The translations under genes were made by a program, and so were the position numbers. Shown in pieces: positions 28,879 to 37,380 of a stretch of 64,000 bases of DNA; position 1 is the first letter of the stretch; the number at the start of each line of letters is the position of its first letter. Source of the DNA: Candidatus Scalindua sp. (GTDB lineage Bacteria; Planctomycetota; Brocadiia; Brocadiales; Scalinduaceae); the NCBI GenBank assembly GCA_031316155.1, contig JALDRB010000005.1:62001-126000 (forward strand). Reading direction: 5' to 3'. Under the pieces are notes generated by a model. That model searched no databases, was not told the DNA's origin, and saw nothing but the letters and a program-made list of their open reading frames with translations.

Positions 28879-29923
28879 CAGGGTCAGACCTTGAAAGCAG
28901 AATGCGTAATCTCCTCTAATTTCCTTCTAAAGGCTTTACTTGTTTTACTTTGCTTATTTATACGTATTGCTGCTTTATTTACTGCACTTATACTTACTCC
29001 AAACATCTCTCCTATTACTTTATTTGATAGCCCTGTATACGTCTTCAATATATACATACTTACATCTCTGGCTTCAAATGGTATATGCCTTTTTCTTTGT
29101 AGTAGTGTGGCCCTGTCTATTTTATAATTATGTATTATCTCTTCTATTACCTTTTCGATCACACCATCATCACTTATCCTCTTTTTTTGTGGTAAGTCAG
29201 CATCTTCTTTCTCCGTTCGGTCTATAAACTTCCTTTGCACCCACTCCACAAACTTATCGCTTCCCAAAATCATTCCATACTTTATGTCTTCAAGGAAGTC
29301 ATTTTCTCTGCCGGATGCTTTCCGGATCAATTTTCTATATTCCCTCCCGGATTCTTGTTTGTCACTACATATCCCCTCTAAAACAGCTTCGCTGTTTACC
29401 CACTTATTTCTTTTTCTGACGTTAACATAATCATGATAGCTACTCCAATTATACTCTCTCAGCTTTTCAACCATGCCGGCTCGTATGGGATTCAAATGTA
29501 TATATAAACTTAAAATGTGCCAGTAAGATTCATTTTCGACAAGAACGCTCTTATATCTTCCCTGAAAAAGATGTCCACAGCGATTATGATTGCGATTGTA
29601 ATAAATGCTATAGGCGGTCTGTATCCATTGCATGGCCCTTGAAAGATTTGCATCATTCGTTCTTAAAAGAATATGGTAATGATTAGCCATCAAGACAAAT
29701 GCAAATATATCTAAATTAAACTTTTCTCTGGCACTTGCCATATATTCCAAAAATCTTGAATAATCGTCATTGGTAAGAAAAATCTCTCCTCTGCCTACAC
29801 CTCTCGACATGACGTGATAAATTGCACCTTCATATTGTATTCTCCAGGGCCGTGCCATAATCCATATTGTTAATCTAATACTCATGCTTGTCAAGCATAT
29901 TCTATATTCAAGGTCTGACCCTG
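28879..29923. mobile_element. Y1-transposase element with 17 bp inverted ends
   Basis: Bounded by perfect inverted repeats, CAGGGTCAGACCTTGAA at 28879-28895 and its reverse complement at 29907-29923. It encodes one HUH transposase. The stop codon of the transposase (28884-28886) is part of the left repeat. HUH elements usually lack true terminal inverted repeats, so these ends may be REP-type hairpin halves. No target duplication is visible. Confidence 0.8.
28884..29858 (-). CDS. IS200-like/REP-associated tyrosine transposase (Y1, HUH)
   Basis: Single-strand DNA transposase of about 324 aa. The start at 29858 gives the usual N-terminus MARPWRIQYEGAIYHVMSRG; the reading frame is open further upstream into the inverted repeat. 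The HUH motif is ANHYHILL near residue 75, the catalytic tyrosine lies in WIQTAYSIYYNR, and LNPIRAGMV is typical. An extra C-terminal region ends in a DnaA-like helix-turn-helix (GLSNKVIGEMFGVSISAVNKA). It appears intact. It lies just downstream of cassette gene 29926-30405 and may have replaced its attC. Confidence 0.9.
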   Translation of the reverse strand: MARPWRIQYEGAIYHVMSRGVGRGEIFLTNDDYSRFLEYMASAREKFNLDIFAFVLMANHYHILLRTNDANLSRAMQWIQTAYSIYYNRNHNRCGHLFQGRYKSVLVENESYWHILSLYIHLNPIRAGMVEKLREYNWSSYHDYVNVRKRNKWVNSEAVLEGICSDKQESGREYRKLIRKASGRENDFLEDIKYGMILGSDKFVEWVQRKFIDRTEKEDADLPQKKRISDDGVIEKVIEEIIHNYKIDRATLLQRKRHIPFEARDVSMYILKTYTGLSNKVIGEMFGVSISAVNKAAIRINKQSKTSKAFRRKLEEITHSAFKV

Positions 29924-29925
29924 CA

Positions 29926-30405
29926 TCATTGAATATCGTTGAGATCTCTCTTGAAATATGAATCATCAATTGCGGATACTAGTTTGACAATGCTCGGTTC
30001 GTGAACCGCAGCGAAAGATGGTTTTTGTTTTATATTGGCAAAGACATCCTCCAAAATACCAAGTTGATAATTACTTGCCCAAATAACACGTCTTGTATGA
30101 CACAGGTCCCATCCGTAAACACATCTAAATGCTTCCTCAAATGAATAACCTACATTATCTAAATCTGGTATTAACCCAACTCCTATTATTTTTTTTCCAA
30201 ACCGCATTAAAACCCGGTCACCAGGATTAGGACTAAAAGTAAAATTATGAATTTGACTCCCTTCAGAGTTGGAAATTCCATCGTGATATTTATATTCTCG
30301 AGCATCGCCAGGTTTGCTTCCACCAAGAATCATGACGTCATAATCGAAAAAAATGCTGCTATAGTTTCTTCCCGAGTCTCCCGTAGCAATTTGCCAAACT
30401 GTCAT
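29926..30405 (-). CDS. cassette protein of unknown function
   Basis: A 159 aa protein I cannot assign. The N-terminus TVWQIATGDSGRNYSSIFFDYDVMILGG with W-x-I-A-T-G-D-x-G-R resembles the start of PUA/EVE-like or restriction-associated DNA-binding domains; later it has GDRVLMRFGKKIIGVGLI and a W-D-L-C-H segment. It begins 21 nt after the attC at 30427-30498 with CGGAGG before the ATG, so it is the third gene of the cassette array. Its stop lies 3 bp from the Y1 element; the attC expected after it is missing, so the end may be truncated. Confidence 0.6.
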   Translation of the reverse strand: MTVWQIATGDSGRNYSSIFFDYDVMILGGSKPGDAREYKYHDGISNSEGSQIHNFTFSPNPGDRVLMRFGKKIIGVGLIPDLDNVGYSFEEAFRCVYGWDLCHTRRVIWASNYQLGILEDVFANIKQKPSFAAVHEPSIVKLVSAIDDSYFKRDLNDIQ

Positions 30406-30426
30406 TTAATCCTCCGTTGTTTTTTA

Positions 30427-30498
30427 ACCTAACGCCAGCATAACCAGTCGGTGAATAGCGGTAGCGTAACACCGGTCTGAGTGCATGCATTGTTGGCA
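30427..30498 (-). repeat. attC site of the HNH cassette
   Basis: On the minus strand it runs TGCCAAC ... GTTAGGT (core GTTRRRY) over 72 bp, with an imperfect stem between (ACCGGTG with CACCGAC, AATGC/GCTGG outer arms). It begins 10 nt after the stop of the HNH gene and is followed by the next gene's leader. Orientation matches a cassette array read leftwards from the platform at 34.3 kb. Confidence 0.7.
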
Positions 30499-30507
30499 TT
30501 TAGCACA

Positions 30508-31539
30508 TTATTTTAATGATGCTTTATATGTTTTTTCATTAATAGTAACGAAATAAGTAGCTTTTAGTTTTTTTTGATTAGTTCGCTTACCATAATCAAA
30601 AAGTTTATGACAATTGGGACACAGAACTAGAATATTATCAAGCCTGTCCTTGCCACCTTCAGCTTTTGGCTTAATATGGCAAGCTTCAATATAATACCCT
30701 CTATTGGCTTTAAGAATGGTTGTCGAACAGAATTGGCATTTATAGTCCCTATATTTCTTTATCTGAACCATTAAAAAATTATGCCTTTTATAAGTCTTTC
30801 CATTGATTGTGATTCTTTCTGATTTGTCATTCACACATTCAATGAGTTTTTTATACAATTCTTCCTTATTTATTTCTTCTGAGTCAACTTCAACACTATT
30901 TTCAATTTCATGTTGTTCCAATTCATTTTCAAAATTTTCTATCTGCAAATAATCTGATATTAACTCCTGCCCTTGATAAACAGCCACAATAAAATGATTC
31001 AATGCATCTATTTTGAAGTAGTTTTGAAGTGTTGAAAAATCATTTAGTAAACTATCTTGTTATTTTTTGACTAGCTCATAATTTGCCCAGTTTTTTGACG
31101 AAGAAATTTTGCATCCAAGCTTGTTTAACGCCTTTAATGTTTTGTTATTCATAATCGGGTATTTTTTATAATCAACCCGATTAAGAAATATCGTTGCTAT
31201 ACCCACTCCAAATCCTGGATAATCTTCAAGTTGTAAGAACCAATCTTTAAGTGAGAATCTGGCTTGAAACGGTTTTAAAACGAATTTCCTAAACCTTTCT
31301 ATGTCCTTTCCTACCGTATTGCGAAATCTGTTCTTAGTTCGGTCTCCACCTGATTGTACTCGTCCACCTTCACTTACGAAACCATAAAAGAAATCAACAA
31401 ACTCTTTATTCGATAAAGAAGCCAATCGAGAATCAGTAATGGTATTCTGATAGAAATCCATATTTGAACTATGTGGATCATTAATCCACCAATCCTCAAA
31501 TTCATTTATAATTTTTTCTAGATATAGTTTTCTATCCAT
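30508..31539 (-). pseudogene. HNH endonuclease cassette gene with in-frame TAA
   Basis: One frame of about 343 codons with an ochre stop at 31060-31062 about 160 codons in. The N-terminal part contains LEDYPGFGVGIATIFLNRVDYKKYPIMNNKTLKALNKLG, like helical regions in McrB-type and HNH-linked proteins. The C-terminal part has two zinc-binding pairs and an HNH core (CQFCSTTIL, EACHIKPKAEGGKDRLDNILVLCPNCHKLFDYG). Flanking attC sites define a cassette of about 1.1 kb. Without read-through, a TTG at 31002 might restart the nuclease half. Restriction or anti-phage activity is plausible but unproven. Confidence 0.7.
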
Positions 31540-31582
31540 TTTATTCTTTGTTTCTTAACTGCAATGTGTTTCATTGTATGAA

Positions 31583-31642
31583 TGCCAACGATGCTAATCA
31601 ACCGCGCGGCTTTTTGCGTCGGTTGAATTAGCCATGTTAGGT
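31583..31642 (-). repeat. attC site of the kinase cassette
   Basis: On the minus strand ACCTAAC ... GTTGGCA over 60 bp, with the inner arms TGGCTAATTCAACCG and CGGTTGATTAGCA separated by GCAAAAAGCCGCG; one arm carries an extra base, as in typical attC. It starts 1 nt after the kinase stop codon and ends 43 bp before the next cassette gene. This is the clearest attC in the window. Confidence 0.8.
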
Positions 31643-32316
31643 TTTAAAATGGAATTTCATCATCAATCGGGCTTTCAGCATACCGGGTTATCGAGTCGAG
31701 TCGTGTATGGAGGTTTGCCATTATTATTCGTCTCTTTTCTTGAGATGAAGATTTAAATAAACGCAAAAACTCCCTTACGGCCCATACAGAAAATCCATCC
31801 TTTTTATAATAATAGGAACCGCTTATAAAACACCTTGTAATTAATGCTGAATCGGGTGCTGTTTCTTCCAGCATAATACTTCGGTATACGTCCTCAAGCT
31901 GATTTTGAATCCAATTACAATCATCTATATACTTGGAACCATTTTCTATTTTTGTAATATGCTTATACATGAAATCTGCAAAATGGCGATAATCCGACTG
32001 TTCTTCCTCACTAAAGTCTATCTCGAAAAACCTATTATTGTTAATTTCCTTTTCAATATCAAAAAAACTTTCAATTCTTGAATCAGGATTACGATTGCAC
32101 ATACGGTTAAGGATGCTTTTGTACTCAAAAAATTCAATACCCTTTTCATGAATCATCTTTTCGAATAGTTTTCCAACAAAATACACTTCGGTTCTGAAAT
32201 CATACAAGATATCTTTGAACTCTTCTGGAGGTTCACACCACAAATTCAAACTAATACTTTTATCAAAATCCTCTGAGCTTTCGATCCTCTTTCCAAAACC
32301 TAAATCAATTATTTTT

Positions 32317-33819
32317 GACTCTTTATCAGAATTTGTGGGTAAAGATAAGGAGAAACATTGATTTATTTAAAGGAAAGCACTCCAAAAGGAATATTTTTTA
32401 TTCCCATCTCCGCCACCCACCCCTCTTTTGGGTGAGAGTGGGCGGTCCGAAGGGAATAAAAAAAAAGCTTTCGTTAATATTTCACAAAGAATTTCAAAAA
32501 GAAGCATTGTTGCTACAATTGTTAAAATAGGGTTTCTAACAACCATATAATTAACAATTGCAAGTAAACAACAATGCTCATAAAAACATTACTCAATAGA
32601 TGTTATCCTGTCAAGGGATTCATCTACGGCAAAGTTATTTTAAATAATACCAGGATTACGGTCAAAGTAAAAGAACGCAAAGGATCACAAGGCCTATGTA
32701 GTCAGTGCAAGAAAGCTGCTCCAACTTATGATCATCTAAAAGAACGATGTTTTCGTTTTATCCCTTTGTGGGGGTACCTGGTTATGTTGACTTACAGACC
32801 TCGGACGTAAGCTGCCCCCAACATGGGGTAACCGTAGAACATATTCTGTGGGCTAATGGAAAGAGTCCTATCTGCACGCCATTTAAGATATTTTTATCTC
32901 ATTGGGCAAAATATCTTTCCTGGCAAGAAGTGGCCAGGCAATTTCGTGTTTCATGGAAAAACGTATTTGAATCGGTAGAACATGTTGTTGAATATGGATT
33001 AAAGCATCGGAACTTAGATAATATCAACGCAATTGGTATTGATGAGATACAATATTTAAAAGGACACAAATATCTGACATTGGTTTATCAAATAGACTCT
33101 GCCTGTAAAAGATTGTTATTTGTAGGCCGGAGCAGATCAGCGAAAACTTTGTTGCGATTCTTTATTGGTTTTGGCAAAGAACGTTCTAAGCAATTAAAGG
33201 CAATTTGCAGTGATCTTTGGAAACCATATTTAAAGGTTGTAAACGTAAAGCTCCAGAGGCTATTCATATTCTCGATCGATTTCATGTGATGAAATATCTC
33301 AATGATGCAGTTGATGAAACACGCAGAGCAGAGACGGCACAATTAAAACGAGATGGCTATGAACCGATCCTTGAGAAATCTCGTTGGTGTTTATTAAAGA
33401 ACAAAAGAAACCAGAAGACATCACAATTAGCAAAACTACGTGAACTTGTTCAATATAATCTAAAGACAGTACGTTGTTATTTACTCAAAGAAGCGTTTCA
33501 ACATTTCTGGACGTACAAAACACGCTATGGTGCCGAGAGGTTCTTAAGAACCTGGACAACGAGGGCTATGAGATCAAGGTTGCCTGAAATAAAGAAAGTG
33601 GCCAAACGTTTACGTAAGCACCAGGAGCTTTTATTGAACTATTTTTCTGTCAAAGAGCGTCTATCTAATAGTGTTGTTGAAGGTTTTAATCTTAAAGCTA
33701 AACTGACTATGAGAAGATCTTTTGGTTTTCGTACTTTCAAATCAATAGAAGTTGCTTTATATCATACGCTTGGAAAGTTACCAGAGCCTCCAATTACCCA
33801 CAGATTCTACTGAGGAGGC
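32317..33819 (+). mobile_element. ISL3-family insertion sequence
   Basis: A 1503 bp element. Ends begin GACTCTTT (left) and GCCTCCTC (right, complement) with a shared inner GTGGGTAA block. Both sides carry the 8 bp duplication TTATTTTT (32309-32316 and 33820-33827), the size expected for ISL3 elements. It is inserted in the kinase gene. A palindrome in the leader (32410-32460) precedes the transposase. Confidence 0.9.
32574..33813 (+). pseudogene. ISL3-family transposase, two frameshifts
   Basis: DDE transposase of about 410 codons read in three frames: 32574 to ~32808, ~32808 to ~33240, and ~33240 to 33813. Each change equals one missing base (near CGGACGTAAGC and near GGTTGTAAACG). Family features: zinc-finger-like CSQCKKAAP at the N-terminus, AIGIDEIQYLKG, CSDLWKPYLKVV, ILDRFHVMKYLNDAVDETRR and SNSVVEGFNLKAKLTMRRSFGFRTF. 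The positions do not look like a slippery-site programmed frameshift. The element is probably immobile now, although the errors could be technical. Confidence 0.85.
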
Positions 33820-34310
33820 TTATTTTTACATTATCTTCATTTGTAACCATTATGTTTTGAGGACGAATATCTCGATGAAGAATATTATTTGCCTCAAGGT
33901 ATCGAAAACCATTTATAACTTGTAGAAATATTTCGTTAATCTTTTCAGGTACATTTTTGAGATAATCTTCGATATCAGAACCATCAACAAATTCCATCAG
34001 GATATAACCTGTAAACTGATCTGGATAAAGATAGTAATTAAAGACGCGAACCACATTAGTGTGATGAATTTGGTGAAGAAGCTTTATTTCACGAACGAAG
34101 TTTAAAAATAATTCTTGTCGATGTGTCTCTGAGAAAGGGCAGTATTTTTTACAAACAAAATGCTCATTAATCATGTCATCATGTAGAAGGACCGTTTTAC
34201 CGCAAGCACCTTGTCCTAATTCCTTTACGAGTTTGTAATCACGCTTTCGTATAAACTCAATTAATTTTTCTTGCATTGCTGTCTGTCTGTTTTAGTTTTT
34301 AATTTATCCC

Positions 34311-34530
34311 AAACCTAACATGAATTAGGCGTACTAACGGCCGTCTTATTTTACGGCTGTTAGTACATATAATACGTTTACAGGTCACTGATTATACTGC
34401 CATTTGGGCATATAATCAGTAAAGTTTATTGACCATTTGCCTATATGCTAAATAATTGTCAAAGAAACCAAGTATTATTAATTAATAATGATTGAATACC
34501 CTTCTGTCAAGATGGAAAAAGAGGATTAAT
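34311..34530 (-). other. integron platform (attI-like region), copy 2
   Basis: Second copy of the hairpin region: TACTAACGGCCGT / ACGGCTGTTAGTA around CTTATTTT, with a compensating G-T pair relative to copy 1. On the minus strand the junction with the kinase cassette reads CATG^TTAGGT, a full match to the GTTRRRY core. It lies between the leftward cassettes and the rightward intI relic. Confidence 0.65.
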
Positions 34531-34532
34531 CT

Positions 34533-34880
34533 ATGGTTATACTAAAACTGATTTGGTTTTAGATTTTTCTAAAAACCAAAGCCTGGTTGCAGTTATCCCC
34601 GGACAAAAGGCGCCGAGGACTTTACTCGCTCCGTTTTTTCTCGGATTTTATCCGAAAACCATTATGAGATGAGTATAAACCGAAAATTTTTGATCAGGTG
34701 CGTGACGCAATTCGGGTAAAGCACTATAGCATGAGAAAAGAAACAGTTAGAAAAGGTAAGAATCTTGCATGAACAGGATTTGAAAGAGGGATTTGGCAAA
34801 GTTTATCTGCCTTTTCTTCCGATTCAAACTTCTCTGGTAACGGATCTATTCTTTTTTAACTTTGTTTGTCATAATATCTC
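34533..34880 (+). pseudogene. integron integrase intI relic, copy 2
   Basis: Same structure as copy 1: ATG at 34533, MITE-A after codon 2, KPKIFDQVRDAIRVKHYS, then the same internal deletion. It continues only to VYLPF and joins, at the direct repeat CTGCCTTTT (34807-34815), to sequence matching the 5' end of the copG gene (18835-18892, other strand). All catalytic C-terminal residues are gone. It is derived from the copy-1 locus by a further deletion. Confidence 0.85.
34540..34675. mobile_element. MITE-A copy 3, inserted in intI copy 2
   Basis: 136 bp, TACT...AGTA with TA on both sides. It is in the same codon position as copy 2 and differs from it at several internal bases (a weaker left hairpin). 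Confidence 0.85.
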
Positions 34881-35049
34881 TTTATCAGAGCAGACGTATC
34901 GCAATACAGAATCACCTGCGTTCCTCTCTTACCCCATCAGAAAAAGGCGGTCCTTCTACCTTTTTCCTTGATAGTGGAGGAGACGGTTTTTTATACATAA
35001 TAAGAATCGTTCTGAAGAGAAGCTTCACCGGTCAAAAAGAGAGGGGTGA

Positions 35050-35580
35050 GTGAAAGGAAAGAAACACTTGAATTTAAAAAAATATATTGAAACTATCGAT
35101 CTCCAAACGTATAGTTTCAGAATGAAGAAAAGAAGAGTACCTGACAAGAAAGAGGTAGAGGCAATCAGAGATCAGTTGTTGGATTTTGCCTGTGCCAAAC
35201 ACGATTTCAAGCTGGAAACAGAAGAGTGCCTCCCGGAGGGAGGTTGGAATGGTGTATTTATTGTGAAGTTCAGGGATAACCCGGAGGAAGACCGACTCTA
35301 TTGCAGCGCCCCTTTAGGTGAACAATTTATTACTTTTGGACTGGATTTAACAGTTGGTGAAAAGGTTTGGGAACGGGAACATGAAAATATCTTTCGTGAG
35401 GCATCGGCATTCGATGTAGCAGTTTGTCCTTACCCTCACCGTGAAGCAGATAAAAAACGACATTGCCGGCTATCCACAAGGGCCTGGACTCCAAATTTTG
35501 GCCAACGTATCTTTGGTCTGACTTTTTCCAATCTTATGGATTGCAAAGATGCTATTTTGTCAAAGCTTTCTCATGAATAA
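35050..35580 (+). CDS. hypothetical protein
   Basis: A 176 aa soluble protein that I do not recognise. It has a basic N-terminus, CLPEGGWNGVFIVKF and CPYPHREADKKRHCRLSTRAW, and no membrane segment or signal peptide. The listed GTG start follows GAGGGG with very short spacing; an ATG 24 codons later (MKKRRVPDKKEVEA) is an alternative. It is the first normal-looking gene to the right of the integron debris and is followed by repeat C and the PEP mutase gene. Confidence 0.65.
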   Translation: MKGKKHLNLKKYIETIDLQTYSFRMKKRRVPDKKEVEAIRDQLLDFACAKHDFKLETEECLPEGGWNGVFIVKFRDNPEEDRLYCSAPLGEQFITFGLDLTVGEKVWEREHENIFREASAFDVAVCPYPHREADKKRHCRLSTRAWTPNFGQRIFGLTFSNLMDCKDAILSKLSHE

Positions 35581-35583
35581 TAG

Positions 35584-35690
35584 TTTCGAGTTAGTGCGTC
35601 CTGCATAACTCTTTCAAAATTGCTACAACGACATCCATGTCGTTGCTTTACGCCATTTTGAACATGTGCTTGTGCACATAAAATGTAAAC
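35584..35690. repeat. dispersed repeat C, copy 1
   Basis: CGAGTTAGTGCGTCCTGCAT, AACTCTTTCAAAATTGCTAC, CGACATCCATGTCGTTG, CTTTACGCCATTTTGAACAT and a GTGCTTGTGCAC palindrome. Longer copies at 49042-49175 and 63069-63270 have insertions after CATCC(AT). Non-coding, function unknown. Confidence 0.75.
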
Positions 35691-35752
35691 TGTCAGTGCA
35701 AAAAGTAACGAATTAGTGAAAGCTGTGCATCAAGAATTGATATCAAGTATTC

Positions 35753-37360
35753 ATGAATAAGACAACTAAATTAAAAAAACTGCTGCTGAGTCCACAATTA
35801 GAATTTCTCATGGAAGCACATAATGGTATATCGGCAAAGATTGTCGAAGAAGCCGGATTCAAGGGGATTTGGGCAAGCGGACTTTCAATCTCTGGTTCTT
35901 TAGGTGTTCGAGACAATAACGAAGCAAGTTGGACTCAAATAGTAGACGTAGTAGAATTTATGAGTGATGCCACCACAATTCCCATACTCATTGATGGTGA
36001 TACCGGATACGGTAATTTTAATAATATGCGTCGTCTCGTCAAAAAACTTGAACAGAGAGATATTGCAGGAGTATGCATTGAAGACAAAATTTTTCCCAAA
36101 ACAAACAGCTTTCTCCGGGGAAATGGCCAACCTTTAGCCGACATCAATGAGTTTTGCGGAAAAATAAAAGCAGGAAAAGATGTACAACGAGACGGCGACT
36201 TTGTCATTGTTGCTCGTGTAGAGGCATTTATCACAGGATCGGGACTCGGGGAAGCATTAAAACGTGCTGAAGCATACCGTCAGGCAGGAGCTGACGCAAT
36301 CTTAGTACACAGCAGATTATCCAACGCCAGTGAAATTTTTGATTTTATGAAACATTGGGAGAATCGTGCTCCGATAGTGATCGTTCCAACGAAGTACTAC
36401 ACTACCCCTACTGATGAGTTTCGAAAGCGTAAAATCTCACTGGCCATCTGGGCAAACCACATTTTCCGGGGTTCCATTCAAAAGATGCAGGAAATTGCCA
36501 AACAAATCTACCGGGAACAAAACTTACTCAGTGTAGAAGATTCCATTGTTCCGATTAAGGAGATCTTTCGCCTTCAAGATGACAAAGAACTGGAACGAGC
36601 AGAGGAACTGTACCTGAGCCCGAAACCGGGAAACCAACGAAGTGCCATTATTCTCGCTTCCACACGCGGAGAACAACTGGGAAAGCTTACCAAGTCTATA
36701 CCAAAAACAATGATTAAAATTGGAAAAAAGAGTATCCTGGAAAGAGCGATAGAACATCTTAACGAGTACTATATCAAAAATATTTCGGTAGTAGCCGGAT
36801 ACAAAAAAGAGGCAATTAATCTCCCCGATTTAAACATTATAGAGAATGACAGGTATGAAACGACGGGAGAAATGGTTTCCCTCTCAAAGGCAATTGATAC
36901 CGTCCAGGGAGAATCCGTTATCTTATTTGGGGACATCCTCTTCAAAAAATACTTTCTCAGCATTATCCTTGATGACCCAGCAGACATTGTCATTATCGTT
37001 GATTCAGCTTTTCCTTTTGATAAACAGTATCAATCTGACTTTGTTCATGCTTATCAAGTTGAGGGAGCATCTTTATTTCCAAATGACAATTATCATCTTA
37101 AAGAAATCCTCTATGATCAGCCTCGTACCGAATATTATGGAGAGTGGATCGGAATGATGAAACTGTCTGTAAAAGGTTTAGGAATCGTAAGAAATTTTAT
37201 TCATGAGTTCCAGAATCAACCGGAATTTCAAAAAATGGACATCCGGGACATGTTAAACCACCTTGTCCAGCGTGAAATTAAAATAAAAATTCAAACAATT
37301 GCAGGTCACAGAATCGATGTAAATAATATTGAAGATTTTTCTTTAGCTGGTGATTTCTAA
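35753..37360 (+). CDS. phosphoenolpyruvate mutase fused to a nucleotidyltransferase
   Basis: A 535 aa bifunctional protein. Residues ~1-290 are a PEP mutase of the isocitrate-lyase superfamily, with the diagnostic [10 protein letters not shown] motif and DGDTGYGN; it makes phosphonopyruvate, the entry step to all C-P bond natural products. Residues ~295-535 are a sugar-nucleotidyltransferase-like domain ([27 protein letters not shown]), as in CTP:2-aminoethylphosphonate cytidylyltransferase PntC. Together they suggest a phosphonate, probably 2-aminoethylphosphonate, activated for attachment to surface glycans or lipids. The decarboxylase and transaminase needed in between are not in this window. 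Confidence 0.88.
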   Translation: MNKTTKLKKLLLSPQLEFLMEAHNGISAKIVEEAGFKGIWASGLSISGSLGVRDNNEASWTQIVDVVEFMSDATTIPILIDGDTGYGNFNNMRRLVKKLEQRDIAGVCIEDKIFPKTNSFLRGNGQPLADINEFCGKIKAGKDVQRDGDFVIVARVEAFITGSGLGEALKRAEAYRQAGADAILVHSRLSNASEIFDFMKHWENRAPIVIVPTKYYTTPTDEFRKRKISLAIWANHIFRGSIQKMQEIAKQIYREQNLLSVEDSIVPIKEIFRLQDDKELERAEELYLSPKPGNQRSAIILASTRGEQLGKLTKSIPKTMIKIGKKSILERAIEHLNEYYIKNISVVAGYKKEAINLPDLNIIENDRYETTGEMVSLSKAIDTVQGESVILFGDILFKKYFLSIILDDPADIVIIVDSAFPFDKQYQSDFVHAYQVEGASLFPNDNYHLKEILYDQPRTEYYGEWIGMMKLSVKGLGIVRNFIHEFQNQPEFQKMDIRDMLNHLVQREIKIKIQTIAGHRIDVNNIEDFSLAGDF

Positions 37361-37380
37361 TATTTGTACCTCCATAAATC

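Larger units (their letters stand above)
31644..34276 (-). pseudogene. Ser/Thr protein kinase cassette gene split by an IS
   Basis: The gene is in two parts, 33828-34276 (N-terminal) and 31644-32316 (C-terminal), separated by an ISL3 element. Removing the IS and one 8 bp duplication restores one 373-codon frame. Kinase motifs: glycine loop GQGACGKT (21-28), Lys in VCKKY (about 43), HRDIRPQN (134-141) and the DFG-equivalent DLG re-formed exactly at the junction (KIIDLGFGKR). A ~200 aa C-terminal extension has no recognised domain. It is the first cassette left of platform copy 2 and ends in an attC. As it stands it encodes a kinase lacking its activation segment. Confidence 0.82.

Noticed and set aside
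32574..33813. Programmed frameshifting in the ISL3 transposase
   Set aside because: Two shifts at non-slippery sites, each equivalent to one missing base; ISL3 elements are not known to use frameshifting.
35753..37360. Methylisocitrate or isocitrate lyase instead of PEP mutase
   Set aside because: The EDKxxPKxNS motif is specific to PEP mutase-type enzymes, whereas lyases have a KKCGH-type motif.
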